Shown: positions 1-10,903 of the stretch, piece after piece
Numbering within the stretch: position 1 is the stretch's first letter
Layout of the letters: the number at the start of each line of letters is the position of its first letter
Assembly (NCBI RefSeq): GCF_000425645.1
Contig: NZ_KE384430.1
Location: 1,041,492 to 1,105,491 of the forward strand
Reading direction: 5' to 3'
From: Gaetbulibacter saemankumensis DSM 17032
Lineage (GTDB): Bacteria; Bacteroidota; Bacteroidia; Flavobacteriales; Flavobacteriaceae
DNA length: 64,000 nt
Program-made: the position numbers and the translations under genes
The notes under the pieces: model-generated
What the model saw: only the letters and a program-made list of their open reading frames with translations
What the model was told of the DNA's origin: nothing
Databases searched by the model: none

Positions 1-2774
1 TTATAAGTAAAGCGGTTACTGATACCCATTAACCATTCCGGGTTCGAGTCACCAATTACATTGTCAGATGTAGAAGTCTTTAAGTACTCTCCAGAATCTG
101 GGTCGATTAAACGAGTTTCAGGAGAAGGGTTATCTGGATCCAGATACGTGTAGTCTGTACCATAAATTACACCATAAGGCTTTCCTACTTCGGCATTTAT
201 GGTAACACCACCTTGGAAACTACCTAATTGTAATGTTTTAAGTCCTTCTGGTAAGGCTAATACTTTGTTTCGGTTTCTTGTCCAGTTAACATTAATGTTC
301 CAAGTGAAATCTTCAGTCATTACAGGTTTACCGTTAAGTGATAGTTCAACCCCTTTATTTTCGATTTCACCGGCATTTATTGTTTTATATAAATAACCAG
401 AAGCTTCAGAAACGCGCACACCTACAATTTGGTCAACAGATTTCGAGTTGTAATAAGTAAGATCAAATCCTACTCGATTTTTCAAGAAATTCATTTCTAA
501 ACCAAACTCGTAACTTTTAGTTCTTTCCGGTTTTAAATCCGGATTGTTTTTAGTGTCTCCAACAGAAGTGCTTGCTGAGTTGAAAGGTGTATTAACATCA
601 TAAAAATCCTGAAGTCTGTTACGGCCTCTTGCTCCATTACCTACTTCGGCGTAGTTTGCACTAAATTTACCAAAGGATAACCAGTCAGCATCAACTAATT
701 TACTGAAGATAAAACTTCCTGAAACACCAGGATAGTAAAAAACACTATTATCTTCAGGTAGGGTAGACACATGATCTCTACGAACAGTAGCATCTAAGAA
801 GTAAGTGTCCATAAAACCAAACGAAACACTGGCATATGTACCATCAACACCGTTTTTCCAAACTGTTTCCACAGGAAGTGCTAAAGGGTCTCTACTGTTT
901 TTTAATGTGTATAAGCCAGGTACACTAATTCCACCTTGTGTAGATGATGTTAGTCTGCTAAATTCTGTACGGTTAATATTAACACCAAGAATACCTTTAA
1001 TGTTAAAATCGTCTGTAATGTCTTTATCTACGTTAATAAATAAATCGTAGTTTGTTTCTGCAGCAAAGATGTCTCTTCTAAGATATCCAGAGTCTACAGT
1101 ATTTCTGTTGATACTACCATCTAAACCAGTACCGATACCAAAATCTGAAGGCACACTACCTACTTGACGTCTTTCTTCTTGAAGTTCGTTATAAGTATCG
1201 GTAGCTACTCGACCTGTTACGGTAAGCCAATCTAATAGATCGTAGGTTAAAGATACATTACCAATAAATCTATTTCTTTCATCTGTTTGGTAATTCTCGT
1301 AGCGGGTCCAATATGGGTTGTCCCAGTAAATTGGAGTTAAGTCATCTACGTATGTAGGGTTCCAGGTAACATTTCTTCTGGTCGCAAAGTAAATGTCTTT
1401 TTGTTGTTGCACATTTACGTTCGTTTGCCACCATTGTCTGAAATTACTCATAATGTTATCTCCATAACCAGTTGAGTTTCTACCTCTACCATTAGTTTTT
1501 ATGTAATTAGCAAACCCTGTAGCATGTAACTTGTCGTTAAACGCGTAGCTTCCACTCATAGAGAAGTTGTTTTTTACAATAGAGCTATTAGGAAGTAAAC
1601 CTGTTTGATCGAAGTTTGTATAATTTAATCTAAAAGTTCCATCGTCGCTACCTTTATCTAAAGATACCGAGTTGGTTAAAGTTACTGGAGTTTCAAAGAA
1701 TGAAATAGGGCCATTGTCTCCAGATGCTACCCAAGGTGTTTGTTTTAAATAATTGGGGTTTGCAGGATCAAAAGCGTCCCATTGGTATACCAATAAATTT
1801 GGATCGAATGCCGGACCGTAAGAGGCGTCTTCACCCAGACCTGCTACTAAATCTCCTGTACCGTCTCCGTTTATATCTTCAACATACCATTGGTTCCCTG
1901 GACCGTCGTAGTATGGTCCGTAACCAGCACCGTATTTTTGCTGGTATTTAGGAAATGTCGATTTGTCTACAGAACCAAAAGTTACTCCAGAACTTATAGA
2001 AACTCCGTAGCCTTTTGATTTTTTACCTTTTTTGGTTGTAATCATGATTACACCATTAGCAGCTCTAGATCCGTATAATGCTGAAGCAGCTGCACCTTTT
2101 AAGATGTTTACAGATTCAATATCATCAGGGTTGATATCAGCAGCGGTGTTACCGTAATCATAGTTACCTCCACTTGCTTGTTCTTGACCTCTGGTATTTG
2201 TATTGATGTTGTTAATTGGAACCCCATCAATTACAAAAAGTGCCTGGTTGTTTCCGGTTAAAGACGTATTACCTCTAATTAAAACGTTAGTAGATCCGCC
2301 CATGTTTGTAGTTCTGGCAATTTTAATACCAGAAGCCTTACCCGAAAGGTTATTGGTAAAGTTACTACTTTGAACCGTAGTTAATTCTTCACCTCCAACT
2401 TCTTGTGTTGAGTATCCTAAAGATTTTTTATCTCTGGAAATACCAAGTGCTGTAACTACCACTTCGTCTAAAAGAGCGGCATCTTCTTCCATTACCACAT
2501 TAATAGTGTTGGAACTACCTACTGTAATTTCTTGAGTTTTCAACCCAACATAGCTAAAAACCAAAATGTCGCCAACACTGGTTGAGATGGAATAATTACC
2601 ATCGAAATCAGATTGTGTTCCATTCGTTGTGTTTTTAACAATGATGTTTACTCCAGGAAGGGGCAATCCAGATTTGTCTGATATTGTTCCCGAAACTGTT
2701 TTTTCTTGTGCATAACATAGGTGCACAACTAACGCTAGGAATAGCGTTAGAATTCCACTAAACTTTGTTTTCAT
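1..2774 (-). CDS. SusC/RagA-family TonB-linked outer-membrane protein (partial, C-terminus outside window)
   Basis: The frame runs from an ATG at 2774 leftward off the window edge, giving about 924 residues. A signal peptide ends near residue 22 (...LCYAQ). A carboxypeptidase-regulatory-like beta-sandwich follows (residues ~25-95, VSGTISDKSGLPLPGVNI and SDFDGNYSI). Then come a TonB-box-like DEVVVTALG, a plug domain (VLIRGNTSL, FVIDGVPI, ILKGAAASALYGSRAANGVI) and a long beta-barrel. An extracellular-type segment holds DINGDGTGD, a DxNxDGxxD calcium-loop pattern common in SusC proteins. The family imports oligosaccharides or peptides with a SusD lipoprotein partner, which would lie left of the window. 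The substrate cannot be read from this part. Confidence 0.93.
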   Translation of the reverse strand, partial: MKTKFSGILTLFLALVVHLCYAQEKTVSGTISDKSGLPLPGVNIIVKNTTNGTQSDFDGNYSISTSVGDILVFSYVGLKTQEITVGSSNTINVVMEEDAALLDEVVVTALGISRDKKSLGYSTQEVGGEELTTVQSSNFTNNLSGKASGIKIARTTNMGGSTNVLIRGNTSLTGNNQALFVIDGVPINNINTNTRGQEQASGGNYDYGNTAADINPDDIESVNILKGAAASALYGSRAANGVIMITTKKGKKSKGYGVSISSGVTFGSVDKSTFPKYQQKYGAGYGPYYDGPGNQWYVEDINGDGTGDLVAGLGEDASYGPAFDPNLLVYQWDAFDPANPNYLKQTPWVASGDNGPISFFETPVTLTNSVSLDKGSDDGTFRLNYTNFDQTGLLPNSSIVKNNFSMSGSYAFNDKLHATGFANYIKTNGRGRNSTGYGDNIMSNFRQWWQTNVNVQQQKDIYFATRRNVTWNPTYVDDLTPIYWDNPYWTRYENYQTDERNRFIGNVSLTYDLLDWLTVTGRVATDTYNELQEERRQVGSVPSDFGIGTGLDGSINRNTVDSGYLRRDIFAAETNYDLFINVDKDITDDFNIKGILGVNINRTEFSRLTSSTQGGISVPGLYTLKNSRDPLALPVETVWKNGVDGTYASVSFGFMDTYFLDATVRRDHVSTLPEDNSVFYYPGVSGSFIFSKLVDADWLSFGKFSANYAEVGNGARGRNRLQDFYDVNTPFNSASTSVGDTKNNPDLKPERTKSYEFGLEMNFLKNRVGFDLTYYNSKSVDQIVGVRVSEASGYLYKTINAGEIENKGVELSLNGKPVMTEDFTWNINVNWTRNRNKVLALPEGLKTLQLGSFQGGVTINAEVGKPYGVIYGTDYTYLDPDNPSPETRLIDPDSGEYLKTSTSDNVIGDSNPEWLMGISNRFTY

Positions 2775-2915
2775 TTTAAATTTATTTGAATTAGTCGATG
2801 CTAAATTCTTAATAAAATGTTAATAAAACTATTTATTTATGTTAAAATCAGAGATTTATGGGTTTTGGATTGGCAATTTTCAAAACATAAATAAAATTGT
2901 TATTGTATTTTAATT

Positions 2916-4607
2916 TTAAAATGTAGATGTAAGGCTTAGGTGAACTTTAGAGTTTGATAGCTTAAAAGCGGTATTTTCATCCTTGCCACTTGCGTAGGTT
3001 AATCTGAAAAGACCGGCCTTAGTGTAGATGCCAAAACCAAAGCCGAATCCAAATAATTTATTTTTGATTTCGGTGATTTTATTTTCGAAATATGCCAGAT
3101 CGATTACAGAATGGATGTAAATTAAGTTGCTTAATTGATAACGATATTCGGTGTTTAATACACTGAAAAATGAAGCTAAAAGACTGTTTTCTTCGAAACC
3201 ACGAATGGAATTAATCCCTCCAAAGCGCATGAGTTCATTTTCCAGATAATTTTCAGAATTTAAAAGGGAACTCGCAAATTTCAGGTAAACACTATTTTTA
3301 GCGTTTAAATTGAAAATATTTGAGGCAGTTAAGTTGAATAATGTCTGGTTTACTTTGTTTGCAGCTTGTGTTCTCTTTCCAATATTGCCATCAAAGATGA
3401 TTTCGCTTTTTAAAGGGAAAAGTAAACTAAAGGAGTTTAGTTGAATAAATTCATATCCGAAATTTAAAAAGCTTGTTTTGTAATCTTTAATATAGGTGTT
3501 GTTGTTTTTTAATAAATTGTTCGATTCGGTAGCTAGAATACCAGCGTGTATTTGATGTTGTGTATTGATTTGGTAATTTGTTTTTGCGGCTTGCTGTGTG
3601 GTAGTAAAAGATGAGTCTCTTCTAAATATGCCTAACATTAAATCTAGGCCTATAGGCGATTTGAACAGGTAGGGCAAGGTTAGTTTTGTTTCGAATGTTT
3701 TTTGATCGTTTTCGTCGCTTTTATAAAATAGTTTGAAATCTTCTCCAAAATTTAAATTGTTGGTTAGCTTGAGGTTTAAGTATCCATCAAAATCAATCGT
3801 ATTGGTAGTTTCGTTAGTTCCAAAACCCAGGAAGCCATCAAAGGTGTTGCTCTGTTTTTTTTCTATATATAGGTAAATAGAAGTAGAGTCTTTTGAGAAT
3901 AATACTTCCGGAGGTTTTACCTCATTAGCAAATCTTAAATTTTTTAAATTGGCCGTTTTCTTTTTTAATTCTGTAAGATTAAAGTTCTGATTGGGTTTTA
4001 ATTTTAGATAATGCTTGATGTAGCTCTTTGGGAATTTTTTATAGCCTAGAATTTCAATCTTATCAATCTGTCTTTGTTTTGGTTGTTGTTCAATTTTTAA
4101 CTGTGCTGATAAAAGTTGATTTGGCTCTGTCCTTATATTGAATAAAGAGATCTTGTTAAAAGGTTGTCCGCGCTCTGATATTTTTGTGTTAATTAACTGA
4201 AGTGTTGTTTCAATTCGATCGAGGTTTAAGGTGAAGTAGCTGTTTGTAACATGGGAAGAAACTAATTTAAGAATGTTGGGTTCTAGGATTGTATTGTCAT
4301 AATAAATTTTAATGCTTTTATATAGGGTTTTAAGTTGAAGCTGTATTTCGTAAGTCGAATCGTTTACTTTTTGAGAAGCATTAATCTGGTTTTCAATATA
4401 ACCAATACGGTAAAGTCTGTTTTGAAGACTATCCAATTCATTACTTATAGATTGATAATTAGGATGCTTCGAAAGGTAGCCAATAGAATCTAAAGTGCGT
4501 GTTTCTATTTTGTTATCCCCCTTAATATTTAAACTTAAGTTTTGGCTCGCAAGTGACCACGAAAAAAATATGTATATAATAAGGTATAATAAAGTGGCTC
4601 TTTGCAC
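2916..4607 (-). CDS. Omp85/TamA-like outer-membrane protein (POTRA plus surface-antigen barrel)
   Basis: 563 residues with an N-terminal hydrophobic signal (residues ~3-20). Residues ~25-115 and ~180-250 look like POTRA repeats (IDKIEILGYKKFPKSYIKHY resembles a POTRA beta-alpha-alpha start). A 16-strand-type barrel follows. The signature GGINSIRGFEENSL near residue 465 is the Omp85 L6-loop motif (xRGF), which places it in the Bac_surface_Ag superfamily. At 563 residues it is shorter than BamA (usually about 800), so a TamA-like or species-specific assembly or secretion role is more likely than being the essential BamA. The frame opens with GTG at 4607 because no in-frame ATG lies before the signal sequence; the start is therefore less certain. 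It is divergent from rpsL. Confidence 0.8.
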   Translation of the reverse strand: MQRATLLYLIIYIFFSWSLASQNLSLNIKGDNKIETRTLDSIGYLSKHPNYQSISNELDSLQNRLYRIGYIENQINASQKVNDSTYEIQLQLKTLYKSIKIYYDNTILEPNILKLVSSHVTNSYFTLNLDRIETTLQLINTKISERGQPFNKISLFNIRTEPNQLLSAQLKIEQQPKQRQIDKIEILGYKKFPKSYIKHYLKLKPNQNFNLTELKKKTANLKNLRFANEVKPPEVLFSKDSTSIYLYIEKKQSNTFDGFLGFGTNETTNTIDFDGYLNLKLTNNLNFGEDFKLFYKSDENDQKTFETKLTLPYLFKSPIGLDLMLGIFRRDSSFTTTQQAAKTNYQINTQHQIHAGILATESNNLLKNNNTYIKDYKTSFLNFGYEFIQLNSFSLLFPLKSEIIFDGNIGKRTQAANKVNQTLFNLTASNIFNLNAKNSVYLKFASSLLNSENYLENELMRFGGINSIRGFEENSLLASFFSVLNTEYRYQLSNLIYIHSVIDLAYFENKITEIKNKLFGFGFGFGIYTKAGLFRLTYASGKDENTAFKLSNSKVHLSLTSTF

Positions 4608-4714
4608 AATATAAATTTTGCTTTTATTAAGATGTAAATCTAACGGAAAACATACACTTATAATATCATGCGTAAAAAATATTTTAAATTCGGTTGAAAA
4701 TTAATGATTTAGGA

Positions 4715-4745
4715 TTTGAATATTACATTTTAATTTCTACCTTTG
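4715..4745 (+). promoter_or_regulatory. Promoter of the str-S10 ribosomal operon
   Basis: TTTG at 4715-4718, a 19-base spacer, then TACCTTTG at 4738-4745. This matches the Bacteroidota primary-sigma consensus TTTG(-33)/TAnnTTTG(-7). Transcription would start near 4750, leaving a leader of about 40 nt before rpsL. Confidence 0.7.
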
Positions 4746-4788
4746 CAGCCCTCTTAAAAGAGGATTATTAAATTTATATATATTATAT

Positions 4789-5163
4789 ATGCCAACAATT
4801 TCACAATTAGTACGAACAGGAAGAGCCAAAATAACCAAGAAGAGTAAATCGGCTGCTTTAGATTCGTGTCCACAAAGACGTGGGGTTTGTACGCGTGTTT
4901 ACACTACTACACCTAAGAAACCTAACTCGGCAATGCGTAAAGTTGCAAGGGTAAGATTAACAAATGGTAATGAAGTAAACGCATACATCCCAGGTGAAGG
5001 TCACAACCTACAAGAGCACTCGATAGTATTGGTTAGAGGTGGAAGGGTAAAAGATTTGCCAGGTGTTAGATATCATATCGTGCGTGGGGCCTTAGACACA
5101 GCAGGTGTGCAAGGTAGAACGCAACGTAGATCTAAGTATGGTGCAAAACGCCCTAAAAAGTAA
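4789..5163 (+). CDS. rpsL: 30S ribosomal protein S12
   Basis: 124 residues, full length. S12 lies at the decoding centre. The loop [17 protein letters not shown] carries the usual Lys at the streptomycin-resistance positions, so it is the drug-sensitive form. The second loop [14 protein letters not shown] contains the Asp that is often beta-methylthiolated. First gene of the str-type cluster, followed 21 nt later by rpsG. Confidence 0.99.
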   Translation: MPTISQLVRTGRAKITKKSKSAALDSCPQRRGVCTRVYTTTPKKPNSAMRKVARVRLTNGNEVNAYIPGEGHNLQEHSIVLVRGGRVKDLPGVRYHIVRGALDTAGVQGRTQRRSKYGAKRPKK

Positions 5164-5184
5164 TTAAAACTTTAAGAAGAAGAC

Positions 5185-5661
5185 ATGAGAAAAAGAGCAG
5201 CAAAAAAGAGACCGCTTTTACCAGATCCGCGTTTTAACGATCAGTTAGTAACTCGTTTCGTTAACATGATGATGTGGGATGGAAAGAAGTCTGTCGCTTT
5301 TAAAGTATTCTACGATGCAATTGATATTGTAGAATCGAAAAAAACTGACGAAGAGAAAACAGCTTTAGAAACTTGGAAAGATGCTTTATCAAACGTAATG
5401 CCTCACGTAGAAGTACGTAGTCGTCGTGTTGGTGGTGCTACATTCCAAATTCCAATGCAAATTCGTCCAGATCGTAAAGTTTCTACTGCAATGAAATGGC
5501 TTATTAGCTATGCACGTAAAAGAAACGAAAAATCTATGGCACAGCGTTTAGCATCTGAAATTTTAGCGGCAGCTAAAGAAGAAGGAGCAGCTGTTAAGAA
5601 AAGAGTTGATACGCATAAAATGGCGGAAGCAAATAAAGCATTCTCTCACTTTAGATTTTAA
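5185..5661 (+). CDS. rpsG: 30S ribosomal protein S7
   Basis: 158 residues. It begins [19 protein letters not shown] and contains [19 protein letters not shown], the S7 core that binds the 3' major domain of 16S rRNA and nucleates assembly of the head. It is co-transcribed between rpsL and fusA, the usual str order. Confidence 0.99.
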   Translation: MRKRAAKKRPLLPDPRFNDQLVTRFVNMMMWDGKKSVAFKVFYDAIDIVESKKTDEEKTALETWKDALSNVMPHVEVRSRRVGGATFQIPMQIRPDRKVSTAMKWLISYARKRNEKSMAQRLASEILAAAKEEGAAVKKRVDTHKMAEANKAFSHFRF

Positions 5662-5667
5662 TAAGAA

Positions 5668-7794
5668 ATGGCAAGAGATTTAAAATATACAAGAAATATT
5701 GGTATTGCTGCTCATATTGATGCAGGAAAAACTACAACTACAGAGCGTATCCTTTATTACACAGGTGTATCTCACAAAATTGGTGAAGTACATGATGGTG
5801 CAGCAACTATGGACTGGATGGAGCAAGAGCAAGAGCGTGGTATTACTATCACATCTGCTGCTACAACTTGTACATGGCAATTCCCGTTAGAGAATGCTCA
5901 ACCAACACCTGAAACAAAAGGATATCACTTTAATATTATCGATACTCCGGGTCACGTTGACTTTACTGTAGAGGTAAATCGTTCTTTACGTGTATTGGAT
6001 GGTTTAGTATTCTTATTTAGTGCTGTTGATGGTGTTGAGCCTCAATCAGAAACGAACTGGAGACTAGCAGATAACTATAAAGTTCCACGTATTGGGTTTG
6101 TTAACAAAATGGACCGTCAAGGAGCTAATTTCTTAGCAGTATGTCAGCAGGTTAAAGATATGTTGAAGTCTAATGCAGTGCCAATCGTTTTAAACATTGG
6201 TGATGAGGCAGATTTTAAAGGTATCGTTGACTTAGTAAAAAACAGAGCTATCGTATGGCATGACGAAACTCAAGGGGCAACTTTTGATGTAATCGACATT
6301 CCAGAAGATATGAAAGAAGAAGCTCGTAAGTACCGCGCACTTTTAATTGAAGAGGTTGCAACGTACGATGAGAATTTATTAGAAAAATTCATGGAAGATG
6401 AAGATTCTATTACAGAAGAAGAAGTGCACGCTGCACTTAGAGCTGCTGTAATGGATATGGCTATTATTCCAATGATTTGTGGTTCTTCTTTCAAAAATAA
6501 AGGGGTACAGTTCTTATTAGATGCCGTATGTCGTTATTTACCTTCTCCATTAGATAGAGATAATATCATAGGTACAAATCCTGATACAGGTGCAGAAGAA
6601 ATAAGAAAGCCGGATGCAAATGCGCCTTTCTCTGCATTAGCATTTAAAATTGCTACCGATCCTTTCGTAGGGCGTTTAGCATTCTTCCGTGCTTATTCAG
6701 GTCGTTTAGATGCTGGATCTTATATCTTGAACAATCGTTCAGGTAAAAAGGAGCGTATCTCTCGTATCTACCAAATGCACTCTAATAAACAAAATGCTAT
6801 CGAGTATATCGAGGCAGGAGATATAGGTGCGGCAGTAGGATTTAAAGATATCAAGACTGGTGATACTATGTCTGATGAAAAAAATCCTATCGTTTTAGAA
6901 TCTATGGACTTCCCAGATCCAGTAATCGGTATCGCGGTAGAGCCTAAGACTAAAGCAGATGTTGATAAGTTAGGTATGGCTTTAGCTAAATTAGCTGAAG
7001 AAGATCCAACGTTTACAGCAAGAACAGACGAAGCTTCAGGACAGACTATTATTTCTGGAATGGGTGAGCTTCACTTAGATATTATTGTTGACCGTCTTAA
7101 GCGTGAGTTTAAGGTAGAAGTAAACCAAGGTCAGCCACAGGTTGAGTACAAAGAAGCTATTACACAACGTGCAGAACACAGAGAAGTTTATAAGAAACAA
7201 TCTGGTGGACGTGGTAAATTCGCGGATATTGTATTTACTCTTGAGCCAGCTGAAGAAGGTAAACAAGGTCTTGAGTTTGTTTCTGAAATTAAAGGTGGTA
7301 ACGTTCCTAAAGAATTTATCCCTTCAGTAGAAAAAGGATTTAAAATGGCAATGGTTAACGGTCCTTTAGCAGGATACGAGGTTGATGCTATGAAAGTTAC
7401 TTTAACAGACGGTTCTTACCACGATGTGGATTCAGATCAATTATCATTCGAATTGGCTGCAAAACTTGGATTTAAAGCTGCTGCAAAAGCTGCAAAGGCG
7501 GTAATCATGGAGCCTATCATGAAATTAGAAGTGTTAACTCCTGAGGAAAACATGGGAGATATTGTAGGTGACCTTAACCGTCGTCGTGGTCAAGTAAACG
7601 ACATGAGCGACAGAGCTGGTTCTAAAGTTGTTAAAGCACTAGTGCCGTTATCTGAAATGTTTGGTTATGTAACATCGTTACGTACCTTATCATCAGGTAG
7701 AGCAACTTCAACAATGGAATTCTCACATTACGCTGAAACGCCTTCTAACATTTCTGAAGAAGTAATTAAAGCAGCTAAAGGCGTAGAAGCTTAA
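5668..7794 (+). CDS. fusA: Translation elongation factor G
   Basis: 708 residues, normal length. EF-G drives GTP-dependent translocation and, with RRF, ribosome recycling. GTPase motifs are all present: G1 AHIDAGKT (residues 15-22), G2 RGITITSA, G3 DTPGH and G4 NKMD. Domain IV (~residues 490-610) keeps GGRGKFADI and the tip region. It starts 6 nt after rpsG, so translation is probably coupled. Unlike in E. coli, no tuf gene follows; rpsJ comes 11 nt later. Confidence 0.99.
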   Translation: MARDLKYTRNIGIAAHIDAGKTTTTERILYYTGVSHKIGEVHDGAATMDWMEQEQERGITITSAATTCTWQFPLENAQPTPETKGYHFNIIDTPGHVDFTVEVNRSLRVLDGLVFLFSAVDGVEPQSETNWRLADNYKVPRIGFVNKMDRQGANFLAVCQQVKDMLKSNAVPIVLNIGDEADFKGIVDLVKNRAIVWHDETQGATFDVIDIPEDMKEEARKYRALLIEEVATYDENLLEKFMEDEDSITEEEVHAALRAAVMDMAIIPMICGSSFKNKGVQFLLDAVCRYLPSPLDRDNIIGTNPDTGAEEIRKPDANAPFSALAFKIATDPFVGRLAFFRAYSGRLDAGSYILNNRSGKKERISRIYQMHSNKQNAIEYIEAGDIGAAVGFKDIKTGDTMSDEKNPIVLESMDFPDPVIGIAVEPKTKADVDKLGMALAKLAEEDPTFTARTDEASGQTIISGMGELHLDIIVDRLKREFKVEVNQGQPQVEYKEAITQRAEHREVYKKQSGGRGKFADIVFTLEPAEEGKQGLEFVSEIKGGNVPKEFIPSVEKGFKMAMVNGPLAGYEVDAMKVTLTDGSYHDVDSDQLSFELAAKLGFKAAAKAAKAVIMEPIMKLEVLTPEENMGDIVGDLNRRRGQVNDMSDRAGSKVVKALVPLSEMFGYVTSLRTLSSGRATSTMEFSHYAETPSNISEEVIKAAKGVEA

Positions 7795-7805
7795 AATCTA
7801 AGAAA

Positions 7806-8111
7806 ATGAGTCAAAAAATTAGAATAAAATTAAAATCTTACGATCACAACTTAGTAGACAAGTCTGCTGATAAGATTGTAAAAACAGTAAAAAATACTGG
7901 AGCGGTAGTAACAGGACCAATTCCGTTACCAACCAATAAAAAGATTTTCACAGTATTACGTTCTCCACACGTAAACAAGAAGTCTAGAGAACAATTTCAA
8001 TTAAGCTCTTACAAGAGATTATTAGATATTTACTCTTCGTCTTCTAAAACAATCGACGCTTTAATGAAACTTGAATTACCAAGTGGTGTTGAAGTGGAGA
8101 TTAAAGTTTAA
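7806..8111 (+). CDS. rpsJ: 30S ribosomal protein S10
   Basis: 101 residues. It begins [20 protein letters not shown] and contains [28 protein letters not shown], the long S10 loop that enters the 30S head. S10 (NusE) also takes part in antitermination complexes. It sits at the end of the fusA transcript, and 126 nt of structured non-coding DNA separate it from rplC. Confidence 0.99.
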   Translation: MSQKIRIKLKSYDHNLVDKSADKIVKTVKNTGAVVTGPIPLPTNKKIFTVLRSPHVNKKSREQFQLSSYKRLLDIYSSSSKTIDALMKLELPSGVEVEIKV

Positions 8112-8237
8112 GTAGAACATTTACATGTCCTTAACGACGGGTTAGGGAAAAACGGAAAAAATACAATTCAAGGCTGAAGGTATTTTTCAGCCTTGAAAAT
8201 TTTAATAACAAATAGTAATAATTAATAAATAATAAAT
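8112..8237 (+). promoter_or_regulatory. Structured leader between rpsJ and rplC, with terminator-like hairpin
   Basis: This 126-nt gap is the longest break between rpsL and rpsK. It holds a small stem (CCTTAAC 8129-8135 with GTTAGG 8141-8146, one bulge). A strong 11-bp perfect stem follows: 8167-8177 with 8187-8197, core CAAGGCTGA/TCAGCCTTG, loop of 9 nt. After it comes AAATTTTAA rather than a clean T-run. It could be an attenuator or a binding site for a ribosomal protein, L4 being the known autoregulator of S10 operons in gamma-proteobacteria. The fold is seen; the function is inferred. Confidence 0.5.
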
Positions 8238-8855
8238 ATGTCTGGGTTAATTGGAAAAAAGATCGGTATGACCAGCATTTTCGATGAAAATGGAAAAAAC
8301 ATTCCATGTACAGTAATCGAAGCTGGACCATGTATCGTTACCCAAGTCAGAACCACTGAGGTTGACGGTTATGAAGCTGTGCAATTAGGTTTCGATGACG
8401 CGACAGAAAAAAGCGCTACTAAAGCTGACCAAGGTCACGCTAAGAAAGCAGGGACTTCTGTAAAACGCAAAATCGTTGAGTTTAAAGGTTTTGATGCGGA
8501 GTACAAATTAGGAGATGCTATCACTGTAGAACACTTCAATGAAGGAGAGTTTGTTGATGTTGCTGGTACATCTAAAGGAAAAGGTTTTCAAGGTGTTGTA
8601 AAACGTCATGGTTTTGGTGGTGTAGGTCAAGCTACTCACGGACAACATAACCGTTTAAGAGCACCTGGTTCTATTGGAGCTGCTTCATATCCTGCAAGAG
8701 TTTTTAAAGGAATGAAAATGGCCGGAAGAATGGGCGGTGAAACAGTAAAAGTTCAAAATTTAAGAGTTTTAAAAGTAGTAGCTGAAAAGAACCTACTTGT
8801 GGTTAAAGGTTGTGTACCTGGACACAAAAACGCTTATGTAATTATTAGAAAGTAA
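8238..8855 (+). CDS. rplC: 50S ribosomal protein L3
   Basis: 205 residues. It starts [19 protein letters not shown] and holds the central extension [17 protein letters not shown] and [16 protein letters not shown], which reaches towards the peptidyl-transferase centre. L3 helps start 50S assembly. Its stop overlaps the rplD start by one base (TAATG), so the two are translationally coupled. Confidence 0.99.
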   Translation: MSGLIGKKIGMTSIFDENGKNIPCTVIEAGPCIVTQVRTTEVDGYEAVQLGFDDATEKSATKADQGHAKKAGTSVKRKIVEFKGFDAEYKLGDAITVEHFNEGEFVDVAGTSKGKGFQGVVKRHGFGGVGQATHGQHNRLRAPGSIGAASYPARVFKGMKMAGRMGGETVKVQNLRVLKVVAEKNLLVVKGCVPGHKNAYVIIRK

Positions 8856-9484
8856 TGGAAGTAGCAGTTTTAGATATAAACGGAAAAGATACTGGTAGAA
8901 AGGCAAACCTTTCTCAAGAAGTATTTGCTATCGAGCCTAATAATCATGCAGTATATTTGGATGTTAAGCAATACTTAGCAAACCAAAGACAAGGAACTCA
9001 TAAATCTAAAGAAAGAGGAGAGATCTCTGGAAGTACGCGTAAGATTAAAAAGCAAAAAGGAACAGGTACTGCCAGAGCAGGTAGTATTAAATCTGGAGTT
9101 TTTAAAGGTGGTGGTCGTATGTTCGGTCCAAGACCAAGAAATTATAGCTTCAAATTAAATAAAAATTTAAAGCGTTTAGCGCGTAAATCTGCATTAAGTA
9201 TTAAAGCAGGTGAGCAGAATATCGTAGTATTAGAAGATTTCAACTTTGAAACTCCTAAAACTAAGAACTTCACGGCTGTGCTAAAAGCCTTAAAATTAGA
9301 GGATAAAAAATCTCTATTTGTGTTGGGTGGGTCAAATAATAACGTATATTTGTCATCGCGCAATTTACAAGGTTCTGAAGTTGTAACTTCTTCAGAATTA
9401 AGTACTTACAAGATTTTAAATGCAAATCAAGTAGTGCTTTTAGAAGGTGCCTTAGAAGGAATTGAGTCAAATTTAAGTAAATAG
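8855..9484 (+). CDS. rplD: 50S ribosomal protein L4
   Basis: 209 residues. The extended loop that lines the exit tunnel is visible ([38 protein letters not shown]). In enterobacteria L4 represses its own operon; the hairpin upstream of rplC would be the place to look for that here. The start is fixed by the one-base overlap with rplC. Confidence 0.98.
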   Translation: MEVAVLDINGKDTGRKANLSQEVFAIEPNNHAVYLDVKQYLANQRQGTHKSKERGEISGSTRKIKKQKGTGTARAGSIKSGVFKGGGRMFGPRPRNYSFKLNKNLKRLARKSALSIKAGEQNIVVLEDFNFETPKTKNFTAVLKALKLEDKKSLFVLGGSNNNVYLSSRNLQGSEVVTSSELSTYKILNANQVVLLEGALEGIESNLSK

Positions 9485-9489
9485 AAACA

Positions 9490-9780
9490 ATGAGTATCTT
9501 AATTAAACCTATAATCACAGAGAAAGCGACAGCAGATAGCGAGTTAAGAAATTGCTATACATTCGCAGTGAATACAAAGGCGAACAAGGTAGAAATTAAA
9601 AAAGCGGTGGAAGCTGCTTATGGTGTTTCTGTTGAAAAAGTTCGTACTATAAATGTCCGTCCAGAAAGAAGAACGCGTTATACAAAAACCGGGATTCAAC
9701 ATGGTAAAACAAATGCTGTTAAAAAAGCAATTGTACAACTGGCGGAAGGTGAAATGATTGATTTATACAGTAACATGTAA
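9490..9780 (+). CDS. rplW: 50S ribosomal protein L23
   Basis: 96 residues. Begins MSILIKPIITEKATADSE, the L23 opening, with VEKVRTINVRPERRTRYTK as the loop near the tunnel mouth. L23 forms the docking site for trigger factor and SRP at the exit of the 50S tunnel. Five nt separate it from rplD. Confidence 0.98.
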   Translation: MSILIKPIITEKATADSELRNCYTFAVNTKANKVEIKKAVEAAYGVSVEKVRTINVRPERRTRYTKTGIQHGKTNAVKKAIVQLAEGEMIDLYSNM

Positions 9781-9790
9781 TTAGACAACA

Positions 9791-10615
9791 ATGTCAGTAA
9801 GAAAATTAAAACCAATCACACCAGGACAGCGTTTTAGAGTAGTTAATGGATTTGACGCCATTACTACTGATAAGCCGGAGAAAAGTTTATTAGCTCCGAA
9901 TAAAAGGTCTGGTGGTAGAAACAGTCAAGGAAAAATGACCATGCGTTATATCGGTGGTGGTCATAAAAGAAAGTATCGTATTATCGATTTTAAACGTGAC
10001 AAAGCTGGAATTCCAGCCGAAGTTAAATCTATCGAGTACGATCCAAACAGAACCGCTTTTATCGCGTTATTGAATTATCAAGATGGCGAAAAAAGATATA
10101 TCATTGCTCAAAATGGTTTACAAGTAGGTCAAACTGTAGTTTCAGGAGACAATGTAGCTCCAGAAATTGGTAATGCAATGCCTTTAAGTCAAATTCCATT
10201 AGGAACAATTATTTCTTGTGTTGAGTTACGTCCAGGTCAAGGAGCTGTTATGGCTCGTAGTGCTGGTGCTTTTGCTCAGTTAATGGCTAGAGATGGTAAG
10301 TTTGCAACAATCAAATTACCTTCAGGAGAAACAAGATTAATTTTAGCTAATTGTTTAGCAACTGTTGGGGTAGTATCTAATTCGGACCACCAATTGTTAG
10401 TATCTGGTAAAGCAGGTAGATCAAGATGGTTAGGAAGAAGACCACGTACTAGACCAGTAGTTATGAACCCAGTAGATCACCCAATGGGTGGTGGTGAAGG
10501 ACGTGCTTCAGGTGGACACCCACGTTCTAGAAATGGCGTTCCTGCTAAAGGATATAGAACACGTTCTTTAAAGAATCCAACGAATAAGTATATTGTAGAA
10601 CGTAGAAAGAAATAA
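9791..10615 (+). CDS. rplB: 50S ribosomal protein L2
   Basis: 274 residues. Contains [17 protein letters not shown] and the peptidyl-transferase-proximal loop. That loop reads DHPMGGGEG here, so the second His of the proteobacterial DHPHGGGEG is Met. L2 is needed for subunit association and peptidyl-transfer activity. Ten nt after rplW and three before rpsS. Confidence 0.99.
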   Translation: MSVRKLKPITPGQRFRVVNGFDAITTDKPEKSLLAPNKRSGGRNSQGKMTMRYIGGGHKRKYRIIDFKRDKAGIPAEVKSIEYDPNRTAFIALLNYQDGEKRYIIAQNGLQVGQTVVSGDNVAPEIGNAMPLSQIPLGTIISCVELRPGQGAVMARSAGAFAQLMARDGKFATIKLPSGETRLILANCLATVGVVSNSDHQLLVSGKAGRSRWLGRRPRTRPVVMNPVDHPMGGGEGRASGGHPRSRNGVPAKGYRTRSLKNPTNKYIVERRKK

Positions 10616-10618
10616 GAC

Positions 10619-10897
10619 ATGGCAAGATCATTAAAAAAAGGACCTTACGTTCATTATAAATTAGAAAGAAAAGTAGCTGCTAACGTTGAAGCTGGCAAGA
10701 AAACTGTAATCAAAACTTGGTCTAGAGCTAGTATGATTACTCCAGATTTTGTTGGGCAAACAATCGCAGTTCACAATGGCCGTCAATTCGTACCAGTATA
10801 CGTTACTGAAAACATGGTAGGTCATAAATTAGGAGAATTTTCACCAACACGTTCATTCCGTGGACATGCAGGTGCTAAAAACAAAGGTAAAAAGTAG
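10619..10897 (+). CDS. rpsS: 30S ribosomal protein S19
   Basis: 92 residues, [19 protein letters not shown] followed by [23 protein letters not shown] and [16 protein letters not shown]. These are the S19 hallmarks. S19 sits in the 30S head beside S13 and contacts the A-site tRNA and the B1 bridges. Confidence 0.99.
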   Translation: MARSLKKGPYVHYKLERKVAANVEAGKKTVIKTWSRASMITPDFVGQTIAVHNGRQFVPVYVTENMVGHKLGEFSPTRSFRGHAGAKNKGKK

Positions 10898-10903
10898 TAA
10901 GCT

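Noticed and set aside
41-60. GGTTCGAGTC, reminiscent of a tRNA T-loop
   Set aside because: Lies within the susC frame and no cloverleaf arms flank it.
8131-8331. Minus-strand frame spanning the rplC leader
   Set aside because: Rich in Leu/Tyr/Phe as expected for an AT-rich complement; overlaps the rplC start and lacks a start signal.
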